Counted from the first letter of the stretch, positions 42,895 to 52,867 are shown. The stretch: 64,000 nt of DNA from Pseudofrankia coriaricola (GCF_001854805.1 NZ_MBLO01000263.1:53886-117885); one strand, 5' to 3'. The notes: generated by a model not told the origin, from the letters alone. A program made the numbers and translations.

Positions 42895-44402
42895 CCCAGC
42901 GGACGCTGGTAACGAGCCGCTCCGGCGCCACGACGGTTCCGGGCGAGGCACTCTCGCCGTACGACCCGGACGCGGTCGGCCCTTATACGCTCGTCAGCAG
43001 GCTGGGCGAGGGAGGAATGGGCACCGTCTACCTCGGCCGGGACCCCGGTGGCCGCGCCGTCGCGGTCAAGGTGATCCGGCCGGACCTGGCCAGTGACCAG
43101 GAGTTCCGCCGCCGTTTCCGGCGGGAGATCGAGGCAGCGCGCCGGGTCGCGCCGTTCTGCACCGCAGAGGTTCTCGATGCCGACCCCGACGCGTTCGCGC
43201 CGTATCTGGTGACCGAGTTCATCGGCGGCCTCCGCCTCGACCAGGCGGTCGCCATCGGCCCGCTCAGCCCCTCCACGCTCACCGGGCTGGCGGTCGGCGT
43301 GGCGACGGCGCTGACCGCGATCCACCATGCCGGCCTGGTGCATCGGGACCTCAAGCCCAGCAATGTGATCCTTTCGCTGTCCGGACCGAGGGTGATCGAC
43401 TTCGGCATTGCCCAGACGCTGGACGGCGGCCTGGCAAAGCCCACCGACTGGGGGTTCGGCTCGGCGGGCTGGATGGCACCCGAGCAGGTCAACGGCCAGC
43501 CGATCGGACCGGCGGCCGACGTGTTCACCTGGGGCATGCTCATCGCCTGCGCGGCCACCGGCCGGCACCCGTTCGGCGGTGAGACCGACCTCGAGGTGGC
43601 CCGGCGTATCACCAGCGCCGAGCCCGATCTGGCCGGTCTTCCCGAGCAGCTGGATGATCTTGTCTGGAACGCTCTCGCGAAGGACCCGTCGTCCCGGCCC
43701 ACTGCCCGGGATCTGCTCCTGTGCCTGGTCCAGCGTCGCCCGGACGACCAGTCCACCGACCCGGCGATCCGGCTGCTGGGCCTCACCGGCACCCCACCAC
43801 GGCTTCCACGGACACAGACGCGGCTACCGCGGACCCGGACGTGGCTGCCGCGGCGGCCACCGGCGCGCAGATCCGTCCTGCTCGTCGGCGGGGTGCTGCT
43901 GCTGGCCCTCGCGACGATGTTGACGGTGGCGGTGCGACACCGCGGCCAGTCCTCGGCTCTGTCCGCCGCCGCGGCGCCCGCCGCCGCCCCGGTCTCCTCG
44001 GCGCAGCCGACCCCCTCGCCGAGTCCGGACAGCTTCCGCGACGGTGGGCTGCAGTTCACCGTCGAGGGCGTCGAATGCGGCGTCGAACAGCTCGGCCCCG
44101 ATTTTCTGGCACGCCGCGCGAACGGCCAGTTCTGCCTGGTGACGATGACGATCCGCAATGTCGGCGAATCGTCGCGCCAGCTGCAGAACGCCAACCAGTA
44201 CGCATACGACTCCACCGGTGGCCGCCACTCAGCCGATTACCTGTCTCGTTTCTATCTGCTCGGCGAGACGGTATGGCAGTCGGCCGGCCCTGGCGCGTCG
44301 ATACACGGCAGGCTGGTCTTCGACATCCCCAGGGGAGCAAGACTGAACCGGCTGCAACTGCACGGCAGTTCGACCGGCACCGGCGTGTCGATACCAATCT
44401 GA
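42891..44402 (+). CDS. Transmembrane Ser/Thr protein kinase with extracellular DUF4352-like domain
   Basis: A Hanks-type receptor kinase. Counted from GTG 42891 the protein has 503 residues: glycine loop GEGGMGTVY (39-47), Lys60 (AVKV), catalytic HRDLKPSN (151-158), DFG, APEQ. One membrane helix follows (about 326-346), then a Pro/Ala-rich linker and an exported beta-sandwich reading LQFTVEGVECG...CLVTMTIRNVGESSRQLQ (DUF4352-like sensor). No PASTA repeats. A start at 42747 is possible but would add an Arg-rich 48-residue tail; the choice rests on the GTGA overlap. It probably signals envelope state. Confidence 0.9.
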   Translation: MTQRTLVTSRSGATTVPGEALSPYDPDAVGPYTLVSRLGEGGMGTVYLGRDPGGRAVAVKVIRPDLASDQEFRRRFRREIEAARRVAPFCTAEVLDADPDAFAPYLVTEFIGGLRLDQAVAIGPLSPSTLTGLAVGVATALTAIHHAGLVHRDLKPSNVILSLSGPRVIDFGIAQTLDGGLAKPTDWGFGSAGWMAPEQVNGQPIGPAADVFTWGMLIACAATGRHPFGGETDLEVARRITSAEPDLAGLPEQLDDLVWNALAKDPSSRPTARDLLLCLVQRRPDDQSTDPAIRLLGLTGTPPRLPRTQTRLPRTRTWLPRRPPARRSVLLVGGVLLLALATMLTVAVRHRGQSSALSAAAAPAAAPVSSAQPTPSPSPDSFRDGGLQFTVEGVECGVEQLGPDFLARRANGQFCLVTMTIRNVGESSRQLQNANQYAYDSTGGRHSADYLSRFYLLGETVWQSAGPGASIHGRLVFDIPRGARLNRLQLHGSSTGTGVSIPI

Positions 44403-44563
44403 ACAGCTTTCCAGCCCGACGACTCCCGTACGCCCGCTGAGGCAGGACCTGCGATGGCGTACCGCGGTCGTGGTATGCGCGGATGACGGCAGAGGGTGGA
44501 CGCCGCGGGGCAGCCTTGGCGGGACCGTGAGGTGTCACATTCGAGCTCGCGAAAGGCAGTTCC

Positions 44564-46801
44564 GTGTCCGTTCTTGCCCGGTGGTGCGCACGGCATCGCC
44601 TCGTCGTTCTCGGGGTGTGGGCCGGCGCCGTCGTCGTCCTGATCAGCCTCGTCGTCGGACTGGGGTCCAACTTCAAGACCGTCGCCGACCTGCCCAGCAG
44701 CGAGTCGGCGCATGCTTACACCCTGCTCGGCACCTCCGCCGGCTCGACCGAGACCGGCCGCATCGTCTGGCACGCCACCGGACAGGCCGTCGACTCGGCC
44801 CCGGTGCGCGACGACGTCGCCGGCATGCTCGCGAAGGTCGCGTCGCTGCCCGGCGTCGACGCCGTCGCGAGCCCTTACACCGCCGGCGACCCGTCGCGGC
44901 TCAACACCAGTCAGAACACGGCCTACGCCGACGTGACCGTCACCGACGACGTCGATGTCGCCCAGGTCCGCCAGGCCGCCCAGTCAATCGAGAACGACCA
45001 CCTCAAGGTCGAGACCGGTGGGCAGGCGTTCGCGCCCGAGACCAAGGCGGGCGGCATCGCCGAGGTCGTCGGCATCCTGGCGGCGCTGCTGGTGCTGCTG
45101 GTGATGTTCCGCTCCGCCTGGGCCGCGGCGCTTCCCATCATTACCGGCGTGGTCGGCGTGGTCGCCTCGCTGCTGTTCGTCATGGTCGGGTCCCACGTCG
45201 TCGACCTGTCCAGCGAGTCGATCACTATGGGGTCGCTGATCGGCCTGGGCGTCGGCATCGACTACGCGCTGTTCATCGTCGACCGGCACCGCAAGGCCCT
45301 GATGGCTGGAGCCTCGGTGACCGACGCCATCGGGCAGGCCGGCAACACCTCCGGCCGAGCGGTGATCTTCGCCGGTCTGACGGTGATCGCCGCGCTGCTC
45401 GCGATGTTCGTTGGCGGCATGGGTGTCCTCACCGGCATGGGCCAGGCGGCCGCGGTGACCGTGCTGTTCACCGTGCTGGCAGCGATCACCCTGCTGCCCG
45501 CGCTACTGTCCGTCCTCGGCCCGCGCGTGCTGTCCCGCCGGCAGCGCCGCCTCCTGTCCAACAGCGGCGCGCCCGCGGTGAGCGGGCCGACATCGAGACG
45601 TGCGCACGCTCGCCGTGGGCCCGCCAGGCGCTGGGCAGCGCTCGTCACCCGTGTTCCCGCGCCGATGGCGGTGCTCGCGCTGGTCGTACTGGCCGCGCTC
45701 GCGCTCCCGGTGCTGTCGATGCGGGTCGGTGAGGCCGACGCCAGCAGCGACCCGGCCGGCTCGACGTCGCGTCAGTACTACGAGCTGATGAGCCCCGCGT
45801 TCGGCGGCGGCATCGACGCTACCCTCCTGCTGGTGGCCGAGACTCCCGACGCGGGTTCCGCGCGGGCGCTGGACGTGCTGGTCACGCAGCTGCCGTCGGT
45901 GCCCGACGTCGCCTCGGTCGCGGTCGGCGCGACCGCCGGTGACGGCATCCAGGTCGTCCAGGTGACGCCGTCGAGCAGCTCGGGCGCCAAGGCGACCGTC
46001 GACCTGGTGGATCACCTGCGGCGGGACGTGATCCCGGCCGCCGAGGCCGGCAGCCACCTCCAGGTGTCCGTCGGTGGCCAGACGGCGACCAACATCGACA
46101 TCGCGCACGCGCTGATGAGCAAGCTGCCGCTCTACCTGGTGCTGGTGGCCGGCCTCGGATTCCTGCTGTTGGTGCTCGCGTTCCGCAGCCTGCTGGTGCC
46201 GCTGGTCGGGGCGGTCAGCAACCTGGCGACGATCCTCGTGGGCCTGGGCGCACTGACCGCGATCTTTCAGTGGGGCTGGGCCAGCAACCTGCTCGGCGTC
46301 GGAGACGGCGCGCCGATCTCCTACATCGTCCCCATCATGGTCGTCGGGGTGATGTTCGGCCTGTCGATGGACTACCAGGTGTTCCTGGTGAGCCGCATCC
46401 GCGAGGAATGGGCGCACACACGCGACAACACGCGCTCGATCCGCGTGGGTGTCGCCGAGACCGCCAAGGTCATCGCCACCGCCGCCGTCATCATGCTGTG
46501 CGTGTTCTCCTCGTTCGGGTTCAGCGGCCAGCGGATCGTCTCCTGCATCGGCATCGGCCTTGCCCTCGCGGTCGTCGTGGACGCCTTCGTCGTGCGCATG
46601 ATCCTCGTCCCGGCGCTCCTGCGGATGATCGGCGACCGGGTGTGGGCATATCCTCGCTGGGCCGACCGCCTCACACCGCACCTGGCGATCGAAGGCCCCG
46701 CCGACAAGATCGACATACCGTCCGACCAGGTGGACGCGCCGCCCACGGACGACCTGGTCGGCGTGGCCGGCCATGCCTCGGCGGTGGCGGACCGGCGGTG
46801 A
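44564..46801 (+). CDS. MMPL/RND family lipid transporter
   Basis: A 745-residue RND-family protein of the MmpL type with about 12 membrane helices and two large extracellular loops. The RND motifs GVGIDYALFIVDRHRKAL and FGLSMDYQVFLVSRIREE mark the two halves, with the paired Asp in each TM helix for proton use. GTG start, GAAAGG upstream. It lies 161 bp after the kinase and 10 bp before the histidine kinase, in one operon. Substrates are usually envelope lipids or siderophores. Confidence 0.93.
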   Translation: MSVLARWCARHRLVVLGVWAGAVVVLISLVVGLGSNFKTVADLPSSESAHAYTLLGTSAGSTETGRIVWHATGQAVDSAPVRDDVAGMLAKVASLPGVDAVASPYTAGDPSRLNTSQNTAYADVTVTDDVDVAQVRQAAQSIENDHLKVETGGQAFAPETKAGGIAEVVGILAALLVLLVMFRSAWAAALPIITGVVGVVASLLFVMVGSHVVDLSSESITMGSLIGLGVGIDYALFIVDRHRKALMAGASVTDAIGQAGNTSGRAVIFAGLTVIAALLAMFVGGMGVLTGMGQAAAVTVLFTVLAAITLLPALLSVLGPRVLSRRQRRLLSNSGAPAVSGPTSRRAHARRGPARRWAALVTRVPAPMAVLALVVLAALALPVLSMRVGEADASSDPAGSTSRQYYELMSPAFGGGIDATLLLVAETPDAGSARALDVLVTQLPSVPDVASVAVGATAGDGIQVVQVTPSSSSGAKATVDLVDHLRRDVIPAAEAGSHLQVSVGGQTATNIDIAHALMSKLPLYLVLVAGLGFLLLVLAFRSLLVPLVGAVSNLATILVGLGALTAIFQWGWASNLLGVGDGAPISYIVPIMVVGVMFGLSMDYQVFLVSRIREEWAHTRDNTRSIRVGVAETAKVIATAAVIMLCVFSSFGFSGQRIVSCIGIGLALAVVVDAFVVRMILVPALLRMIGDRVWAYPRWADRLTPHLAIEGPADKIDIPSDQVDAPPTDDLVGVAGHASAVADRR

Positions 46802-46811
46802 CCGAGGAGCC

Positions 46812-48182
46812 GTGACGATCATCCGATCCGCCGCCGGAAACACCGACGGCGCAGCCGGAACCACCGGCTGGCGACGCCTGCTCAGCGAGAGCAGGCGTCC
46901 CACCCGGTGGGACGTCGTCGTCACCGTCGTCGTGCTGGCCGCTATGACAGCCGTGGTCGTCGTCCGCTCCGGTACCGCGACGTTCCCCGGCACGGAGCTT
47001 CTGCTCCTCACCGTCGTGTCCTGGCTGCCGCTCCTGGTACGGACCTACTGGCCCGAGCCCGTTCTCGCCGCCGTCGTGGTCGTCGAGGCATGCCACCTCG
47101 CGGTCATGCCCAACCTCGACGCCGGCCTGCCCGGAAGCACCGTCGGCGCCTACCAGCCCGTCCCGATCGCCACGATGATCGCCGTGTACACCGTCGCGGC
47201 CCGCCGCCGGCAACGGGACGGATGGATCGCCGGCGGCGTCGCCGCATTCGTGCTCCTGGCCGCCGCGCTGCTCTTCCAGCCGCTCTCCCTGGCGGGCACC
47301 GACCTCGTCATGGTCCAACTAGTCGTCATCGCCACCGGCGCTGGTGTCGGGGTACGCGCCCGGCACGACGCGCGGACACGGCGAGCCCGCGAGGCCAGCG
47401 AACAGTCCCGGCGGGCCGTACTCGACGAGCGGCTGCGCATCGCCCGGGAGCTGCACGACACACTCGCCCACAACCTGGCCCTCGTCGACGCACAGGCCGG
47501 CATCGCCGACTACCTGCTCGACACCGACCCCCGAACCGCGCGCCAGGCCCTGCGCGGCATCACCCAGCACACCTCCGCGGCCATCGACGACCTGCGGGCC
47601 GCCCTCGTCCTGCTGCGCCGCGACCCCGACGACGCCGAGCCCACCGAGCACGAGCGGCCGGGCGGCCGCGACCTGTCGGCCACCGGCCACCGGCCCGTCG
47701 GCTCCCCCTCTCTTGCACCCGTCGCCGGTCTGGCGGAGCTCGACGGCCTGCTGGGCCGGTTCCGCGACGCGGGCGCTCACCTCGCGCTCGACATCCACGG
47801 CCAGGCGGCCGCGCTGAGCCACCAGAGCGACCTGGCCGCCTACCGGATCATCCAGGAGGCACTCACCAACGCCACCAAACACGCCCCCGGCGCGCCCGTC
47901 ACCGTCACCCTGAACTGGACGCCCGGCCACCTGACAATCGAGATCCGCAACGCCCGCTCGCTCCAGCCCGGTCACACCCGCCACGTCGGAACCGGGCACG
48001 GACTGATCGGCCTACGCGAACGCGCCCGCGCCGCGGGCGGGACGCTGGAGGCCGGCCCGACCGACGACGGCGGCTACCTTGTCACCGCCAAGCTGCGTAC
48101 CAGGCCGGATCACCCCACCGAGGACCTGGCGGCCCCCGCCGGGAACGCCGCCACGCCCGAGACCGAGGAGCCCATGCCGTGA
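46812..48182 (+). CDS. NarL-class sensor histidine kinase
   Basis: A 456-residue kinase with about four to five membrane helices (within residues 36-180) and a cytoplasmic HisKA_3 domain. Phospho-acceptor His215 is in RIARELHDTLAHNLALV. The ATPase motifs EALTNATKHAPG and GTGHGLIGLRERARAAGG are complete. GTG at 46812 with GAGGAG upstream, 10 bp after the MMPL stop. Its stop overlaps the start of the adjacent response regulator remnant (GTGA), so the pair is normally cotranscribed, but the partner is destroyed. Confidence 0.92.
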   Translation: MTIIRSAAGNTDGAAGTTGWRRLLSESRRPTRWDVVVTVVVLAAMTAVVVVRSGTATFPGTELLLLTVVSWLPLLVRTYWPEPVLAAVVVVEACHLAVMPNLDAGLPGSTVGAYQPVPIATMIAVYTVAARRRQRDGWIAGGVAAFVLLAAALLFQPLSLAGTDLVMVQLVVIATGAGVGVRARHDARTRRAREASEQSRRAVLDERLRIARELHDTLAHNLALVDAQAGIADYLLDTDPRTARQALRGITQHTSAAIDDLRAALVLLRRDPDDAEPTEHERPGGRDLSATGHRPVGSPSLAPVAGLAELDGLLGRFRDAGAHLALDIHGQAAALSHQSDLAAYRIIQEALTNATKHAPGAPVTVTLNWTPGHLTIEIRNARSLQPGHTRHVGTGHGLIGLRERARAAGGTLEAGPTDDGGYLVTAKLRTRPDHPTEDLAAPAGNAATPETEEPMP

Positions 48183-48330
48183 CAGCCCCGATCAGGATCG
48201 TGCTCGCCGACGTCCAGGAGCCGCTGCGCGCCACCTTCAAGCTCCTGCTCGACGCCGCGCTCCCGGCCATGAACGAGCTCACCGCCCGCGAACGCGAGAT
48301 CACCATCCTGGTCGCCCATCCCGTGCGTGC
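48179..48330 (+). pseudogene. NarL/LuxR response regulator, deletion remnant
   Basis: Begins as a receiver (RIVLADVQEPLRATFKLLLDA), then jumps within a few residues to the LuxR helix-turn-helix entry (NELTAREREITILVA). It is then lost into unrelated sequence (HPVRAVLSPEPRARP). About 110 residues are missing, including the phosphorylated Asp and the rest of the receiver, and the helix-turn-helix is cut after its first helix. GTG overlaps the kinase stop (48179-48182). The product could not be phosphorylated or bind DNA, so the upstream kinase is an orphan here. Confidence 0.85.
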
Positions 48331-48368
48331 TGTCCTCTCCCCTGAACCCAGGGCACGGCCGGGCCGGC

Positions 48369-48402
48369 GACGCACGCTGGCGCTTCCGCGTCAGCGTGCG
48401 TC
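48369..48402 (+). terminator. 11-bp perfect inverted repeat hairpin
   Basis: GACGCACGCTG (48369-48379) and CAGCGTGCGTC (48392-48402) with a 12-nt loop, in the gap between the response regulator remnant and the convergent solute-binding protein gene. Probably a bidirectional terminator. Confidence 0.7.
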
Positions 48403-48458
48403 GGTCGGTCTTTGGCCAGTGCTCGGCATGTGCTGCGATCTTTGTCCGGACGGCAGCG

Positions 48459-49676
48459 TCATGAGGTGCTGCCGTCGGCACAAACACGCTCTCGAGCCGT
48501 CGCGAACGCGGTACCGGTGGGGTTCACCTGCACGAAGGCGTAGCAGGACAATGGCTTGCCCGAATAGTCGCGCAGGTCGACGGGCGCGATGAGGCCATCC
48601 GCATCGTAGTTGGGCACGCCGCGCAGGGCTTTGATGAAGTCGTCACGGATGGGGCAGGGTCCCGCCAGGTCGAGGCCACGCAGGAACAGGTCGGTGTTGA
48701 TGTAGGTGAACATCGCGAACTGCTGGTCGGTGTTCGTGGACTCCGGGGCGTAGCGGCTCATCGCGTCCTTGTAGCGTTGAATCGCCAAGCCGCCGGCTTC
48801 GAACGGGCGGAAGAACACCGGCATCGACACGCCGGCGAGCGCCGGACCGATGGATGACAGCAGCCCGCGGTCGTAGCCGGTGAGCACCACGCTGACTGCG
48901 AGGTGGGCCCCCGCTATGCGAGTCGCCTGCACGATCTTGGCGAAGTCGTCCGGGGCGGTGATTCCCAGCAGGGCGTCGGCACCGAAATCCGCGATCTTGC
49001 CGGCCACCTGGTCAGGGTCGCCGATGCCGGCCACGTAGGGGAACGCCTGGACCGTGCTGATCCCGGCGGCTTTCAGGCCCTGGGCGTACTCCCCTGTGAG
49101 GCCGGAGCTCACCTCCGACTGGTCCCCGGTGATGATGGCGACCCGGGTGCCGCGAGCGGCTCGGATGTAGCGGCCGACGACGACGGGTGAGGCCGAGTAC
49201 ACGAAGGAGAACATGTTCTCCCGCCCGGCCCAGGACGGTTCGACGGCGACCCCGGTGACCGGCACCCCCTGCTGGGTCAGGCGGTCCATCGAATCGCCGA
49301 GGGCGGCGCTGGCCGTCACGAGGCCGAAGACCTTCTCATGGTCGATGAGTTCTTCGGTCGCGGTCGCGGCAACCGATCCGGAGCCCGCGTCGTCTCGCCA
49401 TTCGTAGGCGATCCGGCGGCCATGGACACCGCCTTCCTCGTTCGCGAGGCCGATCCTGGCGGCAAGGCCGGCTCGCGCCGAGGACAGCGCCGAACTGGAT
49501 GCCCCCGTGTCGGGATAGACGAACCCGAGCGTCACTTGGCCTTGGGTGACCCCGGGCGAGTCGCAGGCCCCGGCCGCTCCGCTCCCCGTGCTCGCCGAGG
49601 AGCAGCCGGTCACGGCGACGACAACGAGGACCGCGCTCGCCACCCCCAGAGGCGCCCGAGGCTTAGGTAAGCGCAT
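48459..49676 (-). CDS. ABC transporter substrate-binding lipoprotein (branched-chain amino acid type)
   Basis: A 405-residue Peripla_BP_6 lipoprotein. The signal ends AVTGCSS (Cys25 acylated). TLGFVYPDTGASSS and IGLANEEGGVHGRRIAYEWRDD are typical of the fold. GAGGG precedes the ATG. It stands alone, convergent with the kinase operon, and is about 0.95 kb from the GH operon. It may be an accessory binding protein for the Liv-type transporter at 59-64 kb; this is a guess from proximity. Confidence 0.88.
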   Translation of the reverse strand: MRLPKPRAPLGVASAVLVVVAVTGCSSASTGSGAAGACDSPGVTQGQVTLGFVYPDTGASSSALSSARAGLAARIGLANEEGGVHGRRIAYEWRDDAGSGSVAATATEELIDHEKVFGLVTASAALGDSMDRLTQQGVPVTGVAVEPSWAGRENMFSFVYSASPVVVGRYIRAARGTRVAIITGDQSEVSSGLTGEYAQGLKAAGISTVQAFPYVAGIGDPDQVAGKIADFGADALLGITAPDDFAKIVQATRIAGAHLAVSVVLTGYDRGLLSSIGPALAGVSMPVFFRPFEAGGLAIQRYKDAMSRYAPESTNTDQQFAMFTYINTDLFLRGLDLAGPCPIRDDFIKALRGVPNYDADGLIAPVDLRDYSGKPLSCYAFVQVNPTGTAFATARERVCADGSTS

Positions 49677-50622
49677 GCGAATCCCTCATGTATTCCGGTA
49701 GGGGACGAATATGGTGCGTACGCCAGTCCCGGAAGATGCCACAGGGCTCAACGGCTGCTTCCGCCCGCGGGGGCAGCTCCAAAGCTCAGTAACGGAAGAA
49801 CATCCGCCAGCGGCCGACGGACCGCCAAACGGGGATGCCGCGGCCGATCGCGCTCTGTGGGCCCCTCAACCAGAGGCACTGTGCTCTCCCCCGCCTTCAT
49901 TGGCGACGCCCTCCCGGCCGGAAGTAGCCGCCCGGTTTGGAGGCGGTCACCGGGTGCTGACCATGACATGGCAACGCCTGCGTGAACCCGCACGATCACA
50001 GATTGCTAGTACGCGCTAGCGTTGGTCAGGATGCTATCCACACGAAACTAGGGCGCGCAAGTCAGGCCTCCACGACAGTGCCACGCCCACGCGATCACGC
50101 TCGTGCGCGGCTACCCGATCGCTTCGGACGCCTCGACGCGTGGCGGCGCCCTGAACGACCTGACGCCCTCAGAGCGGCAGGTCGCGGCGGCGAACCGACC
50201 GCGGACCGTGTTCCAGTTGGGCCGCCGCGCCCGGCGTGGCCGGGGCCTATTCCGCCACGCCGGGCGCGGACGGCGGCTGCCACGACGGGAAGCCCGACCA
50301 CTTCCGCAGTCGTGCACTACGCGGCCAGGCACGGTCTGGCGAGCTTCGGCCTTCGCGATGCAACTGGCTGTGACGAGCGGGTCGACAGAATAACCAAGCG
50401 CTTCTGATCGACCACAGAATCGACAGTCTCGCCAGGAAAGTGGGTTCAACCCGATTGCCGGACCAGGAAGTCCGCGAGCAGGCACATAACCGTCGCGAGA
50501 GGGGTGTCCTAAAAATTATCCGCGCTTGCCTCCACGGCGGAGGTTATCGCCCAAAGCTAGCGCGCGCAAGCATACTGCGTAGCGTTTTGTGTGCGGTGAC
50601 CAGGTCGGTTTCTCGCCTTCGA
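49677..50622. other. Gene-free stretch of about 950 bp
   Basis: No supported gene on either strand; open frames are short, overlapping and Arg-rich. GCTAG (50005-50009) and CTAGC (50016-50020) form a small inverted repeat. It separates the solute-binding protein gene from the end of the GH operon and may hold decayed sequence. Confidence 0.5.
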
Positions 50623-51864
50623 TCAGGGAAGGCGGTTCGCGCGGGCGACCTCGCCGAGCCAGCGGGCGGAAGGCTTGACGGTGCGGGCGAAGGTGGTTCG
50701 GTCGACGGCGATCAGCCCGAACGTCATCGCGAAACCGGACGTCCACTCGAAGTTGTCGAGTAGCGACCAGTGGAGGTAGCCGCGGACGTCGACGCCGTCG
50801 GCGACGCAGCCGGCCAGTCCCTCGAGGGCGGCGGCGGTGTAGGCGGTGCGGGCGTCGTCGTCGGCGGTGGCCATGCCGTTCTCGGTGACCAGAATCGGCA
50901 CCCGGGCGTGCTCGGCCGCGAGCCGGACCGTGTGCCCGAGGGCCTGGGGGTAGATCTCCCAGCCGGTCTGCGTGGTCGCGGTTCCGTCCGGCACCGGCAG
51001 GAGGCCGTCCGGTCCGATGCGTTCCCGGGTGTAGGTCTGGACGCCGACGAAGTCGTCGTCGCGGGAGACGTCGAGCCAGTCGAGCTCGGCCGCCTGGCGG
51101 GTGGCGGCCCAGCGCTGCTCGCCGCCGTCGGCGGGCTGCAGGTCGATGAGGGCCAGGGTCCAGCCGACCGCGGGGTCGCCGGGCCCGGACTTGATCGCCT
51201 CGACGGCCTTGCGGTGGGCCGCCGCCATCACCTCGACGGAGGGGACCGGCCAGCTCCCGCCCGATCCCGACTGGCCACCCGACTGACCCGGCTGGGCTGG
51301 CTGGTCGTCGGCGGCATCCAGGAGACCGAGGCCGTCCTCGCGGGCGGCGGCGGGGGCCAGGCCGAGGTGGACCATCAACGAGATCACGTTCGGCTCGTTG
51401 AAGGTGCACACCCAGGGCGTCAGGTCGCCGATGTGCTCGGTGACCCGGGCCGCGTAGCGGGCGAATCGGTCGATGGCGGCGGTGCCGTTCCACCCACCGG
51501 CAGCGGCGAACCAGCGGGGAGTCGTGAAGTGGTTGTAGGTGACGACGGGGGTGACGCCGTGTTCGAGGCAGGTGCCGACCATGCGCCGGTAGTGGTCGAG
51601 CGCGGCCCGGGAGAAGAATCCCTCCTCCGGTTCGATCCGCGCCCATTCGATCCCGAACCGGTAGGCGTTCAGCCCGAGTCCGGCGAGCAGGCCGATGTCC
51701 TCGGGATAACGGTGGTAGTGGTCGCACGCGTCGCCGGACGGTTCGGCGAACCGCGATCCGGGCGCCCATTCACTGGCCCACAGGTCGGCGTTGACGTTGC
51801 CGCCCTCGACCTGGTGGGCGGCGGTCGCGGCACCCCAGAGGAAGCCGTCGGGGAACTGGCTCAT
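50623..51864 (-). CDS. GH1 family beta-glucosidase
   Basis: A 413-residue GH1 glycosidase. Acid/base Glu157 (TFNEPN) and nucleophile Glu328 (VTENG) are both present, as are DHYHRYPEDIGLLAGLGLNAYRFGIEWAR and LHWSLLDNFEW. No signal peptide, so it acts in the cytoplasm on imported glycosides. A low-complexity insert (QPGQSGGQSGSGG, about 191-203) sits after the acid/base segment. AGGAGGT nine bases before the ATG. Last gene of the operon; removes beta-glucosyl residues. Confidence 0.93.
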   Translation of the reverse strand: MSQFPDGFLWGAATAAHQVEGGNVNADLWASEWAPGSRFAEPSGDACDHYHRYPEDIGLLAGLGLNAYRFGIEWARIEPEEGFFSRAALDHYRRMVGTCLEHGVTPVVTYNHFTTPRWFAAAGGWNGTAAIDRFARYAARVTEHIGDLTPWVCTFNEPNVISLMVHLGLAPAAAREDGLGLLDAADDQPAQPGQSGGQSGSGGSWPVPSVEVMAAAHRKAVEAIKSGPGDPAVGWTLALIDLQPADGGEQRWAATRQAAELDWLDVSRDDDFVGVQTYTRERIGPDGLLPVPDGTATTQTGWEIYPQALGHTVRLAAEHARVPILVTENGMATADDDARTAYTAAALEGLAGCVADGVDVRGYLHWSLLDNFEWTSGFAMTFGLIAVDRTTFARTVKPSARWLGEVARANRLP

Positions 51865-51913
51865 GATCGGTGGACCTCCTGATGTCGCGCGGAAGTTGGC
51901 ATCGGACTGCGCA

Positions 51914-52867
51914 TCAGGCCTGCGCGGCGGTGAGCCAGGCCGTCATCCGGTCCAGGCTGCGTTCGCCGGCCGCCGTGAACGGCTGGTTGAGATGTCCGTG
52001 GCGGGAGCCCGGTTCGAACTCGACGCGGACCGGGACGCTTGCCGTCGCGAGCTGCGCGGCGTACGCCTCGCCCGAGGCGCGCAGGGCGTCCGCATCGGAG
52101 TTGAGCACGTACACCGGCGGTTGTCCGGCGCCGTCGCCGTTGGCGGGGAACGCGTAGGGGTCCGCCAGGGCCGCCTCGGTGCCGGTGAAGTTCAGGCTGA
52201 TCTCAGGGGCCATGTCGGCGGTGAGGAATTCGCCGGTCAGTGCTTCGGTCTTGGCACGCAGGTCCGCGCTCGGCTCCGGCAGCCGCGGGTGCAGAACGCT
52301 GTAGAGAAGCAGGAGGGAGGCCGGCAACGGTCCGCCGCCGTCGCGGAGGCGCTTGGTCACCCCCGCGGCCAGGTTTCCGCCCGCGCTGGCCCCGCCCAGG
52401 TGTATCCCCGCAGGTTCCGCCTGGAGTTCGCCGGCGTTCTTGACCGCCCACAGCCAGGCGTCGAGGAGGTCATCGGACGGCGCCGGGAAGTGAACGCCGC
52501 GAAGGCACTTGCGATACTCGACCGACAGCACCGGGATGCCCCGCGACGCGAGGGTCAGGCCGACCCAGTTCGCCTCCGGCATGTCCAGGTCCCCGGTGAC
52601 GAAGCCGCCGCCATGCGCCCAGACCAGCGCGGAGCCCGTCGCCCGGCCCGGCTCGCGGTAGAGCCGGGCCGGCATCCCTCCGGCACCGTCGACGTTCACG
52701 TCCCGTACTTCGACCCGGGCCAGTTCGGGATAGTGGGCCGTGAGGGCGGCGGTGTCCGGGCCCTGGGGCATCCGCGTGGCGATCAGCTCGGGGTCGGCCG
52801 TCTCCAGAAATCGGACGAAGTCGGCGAAGGACGCTCGGCGTCGCTCGCCGCCGGTCTCAGTGGTCAC
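51914..52867 (-). CDS. HSL-type alpha/beta hydrolase (esterase)
   Basis: A 317-residue hormone-sensitive-lipase-type esterase: HGGG oxyanion motif at 85-88, nucleophile Ser161 in GASAG, Asp at about 255 (NSDADAL) and His near 286 (SRHGH). GTG start with GGAGG upstream, 18 bp after the rhamnosidase. It may deacylate esterified glycosides or open an aglycone lactone; inferred from the operon. Confidence 0.9.
   Translation of the reverse strand: MTTETGGERRRASFADFVRFLETADPELIATRMPQGPDTAALTAHYPELARVEVRDVNVDGAGGMPARLYREPGRATGSALVWAHGGGFVTGDLDMPEANWVGLTLASRGIPVLSVEYRKCLRGVHFPAPSDDLLDAWLWAVKNAGELQAEPAGIHLGGASAGGNLAAGVTKRLRDGGGPLPASLLLLYSVLHPRLPEPSADLRAKTEALTGEFLTADMAPEISLNFTGTEAALADPYAFPANGDGAGQPPVYVLNSDADALRASGEAYAAQLATASVPVRVEFEPGSRHGHLNQPFTAAGERSLDRMTAWLTAAQA

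Noticed and set aside
45503..47011. 502-codon minus-strand frame covering parts of the MMPL and kinase genes
   Set aside because: His/Asp/Arg-rich low-complexity shadow without a domain.
50005..50020. GCTAG...CTAGC small inverted repeat in the 0.95-kb gap
   Set aside because: Too short and unpaired with any gene start to call an attachment or operator site.
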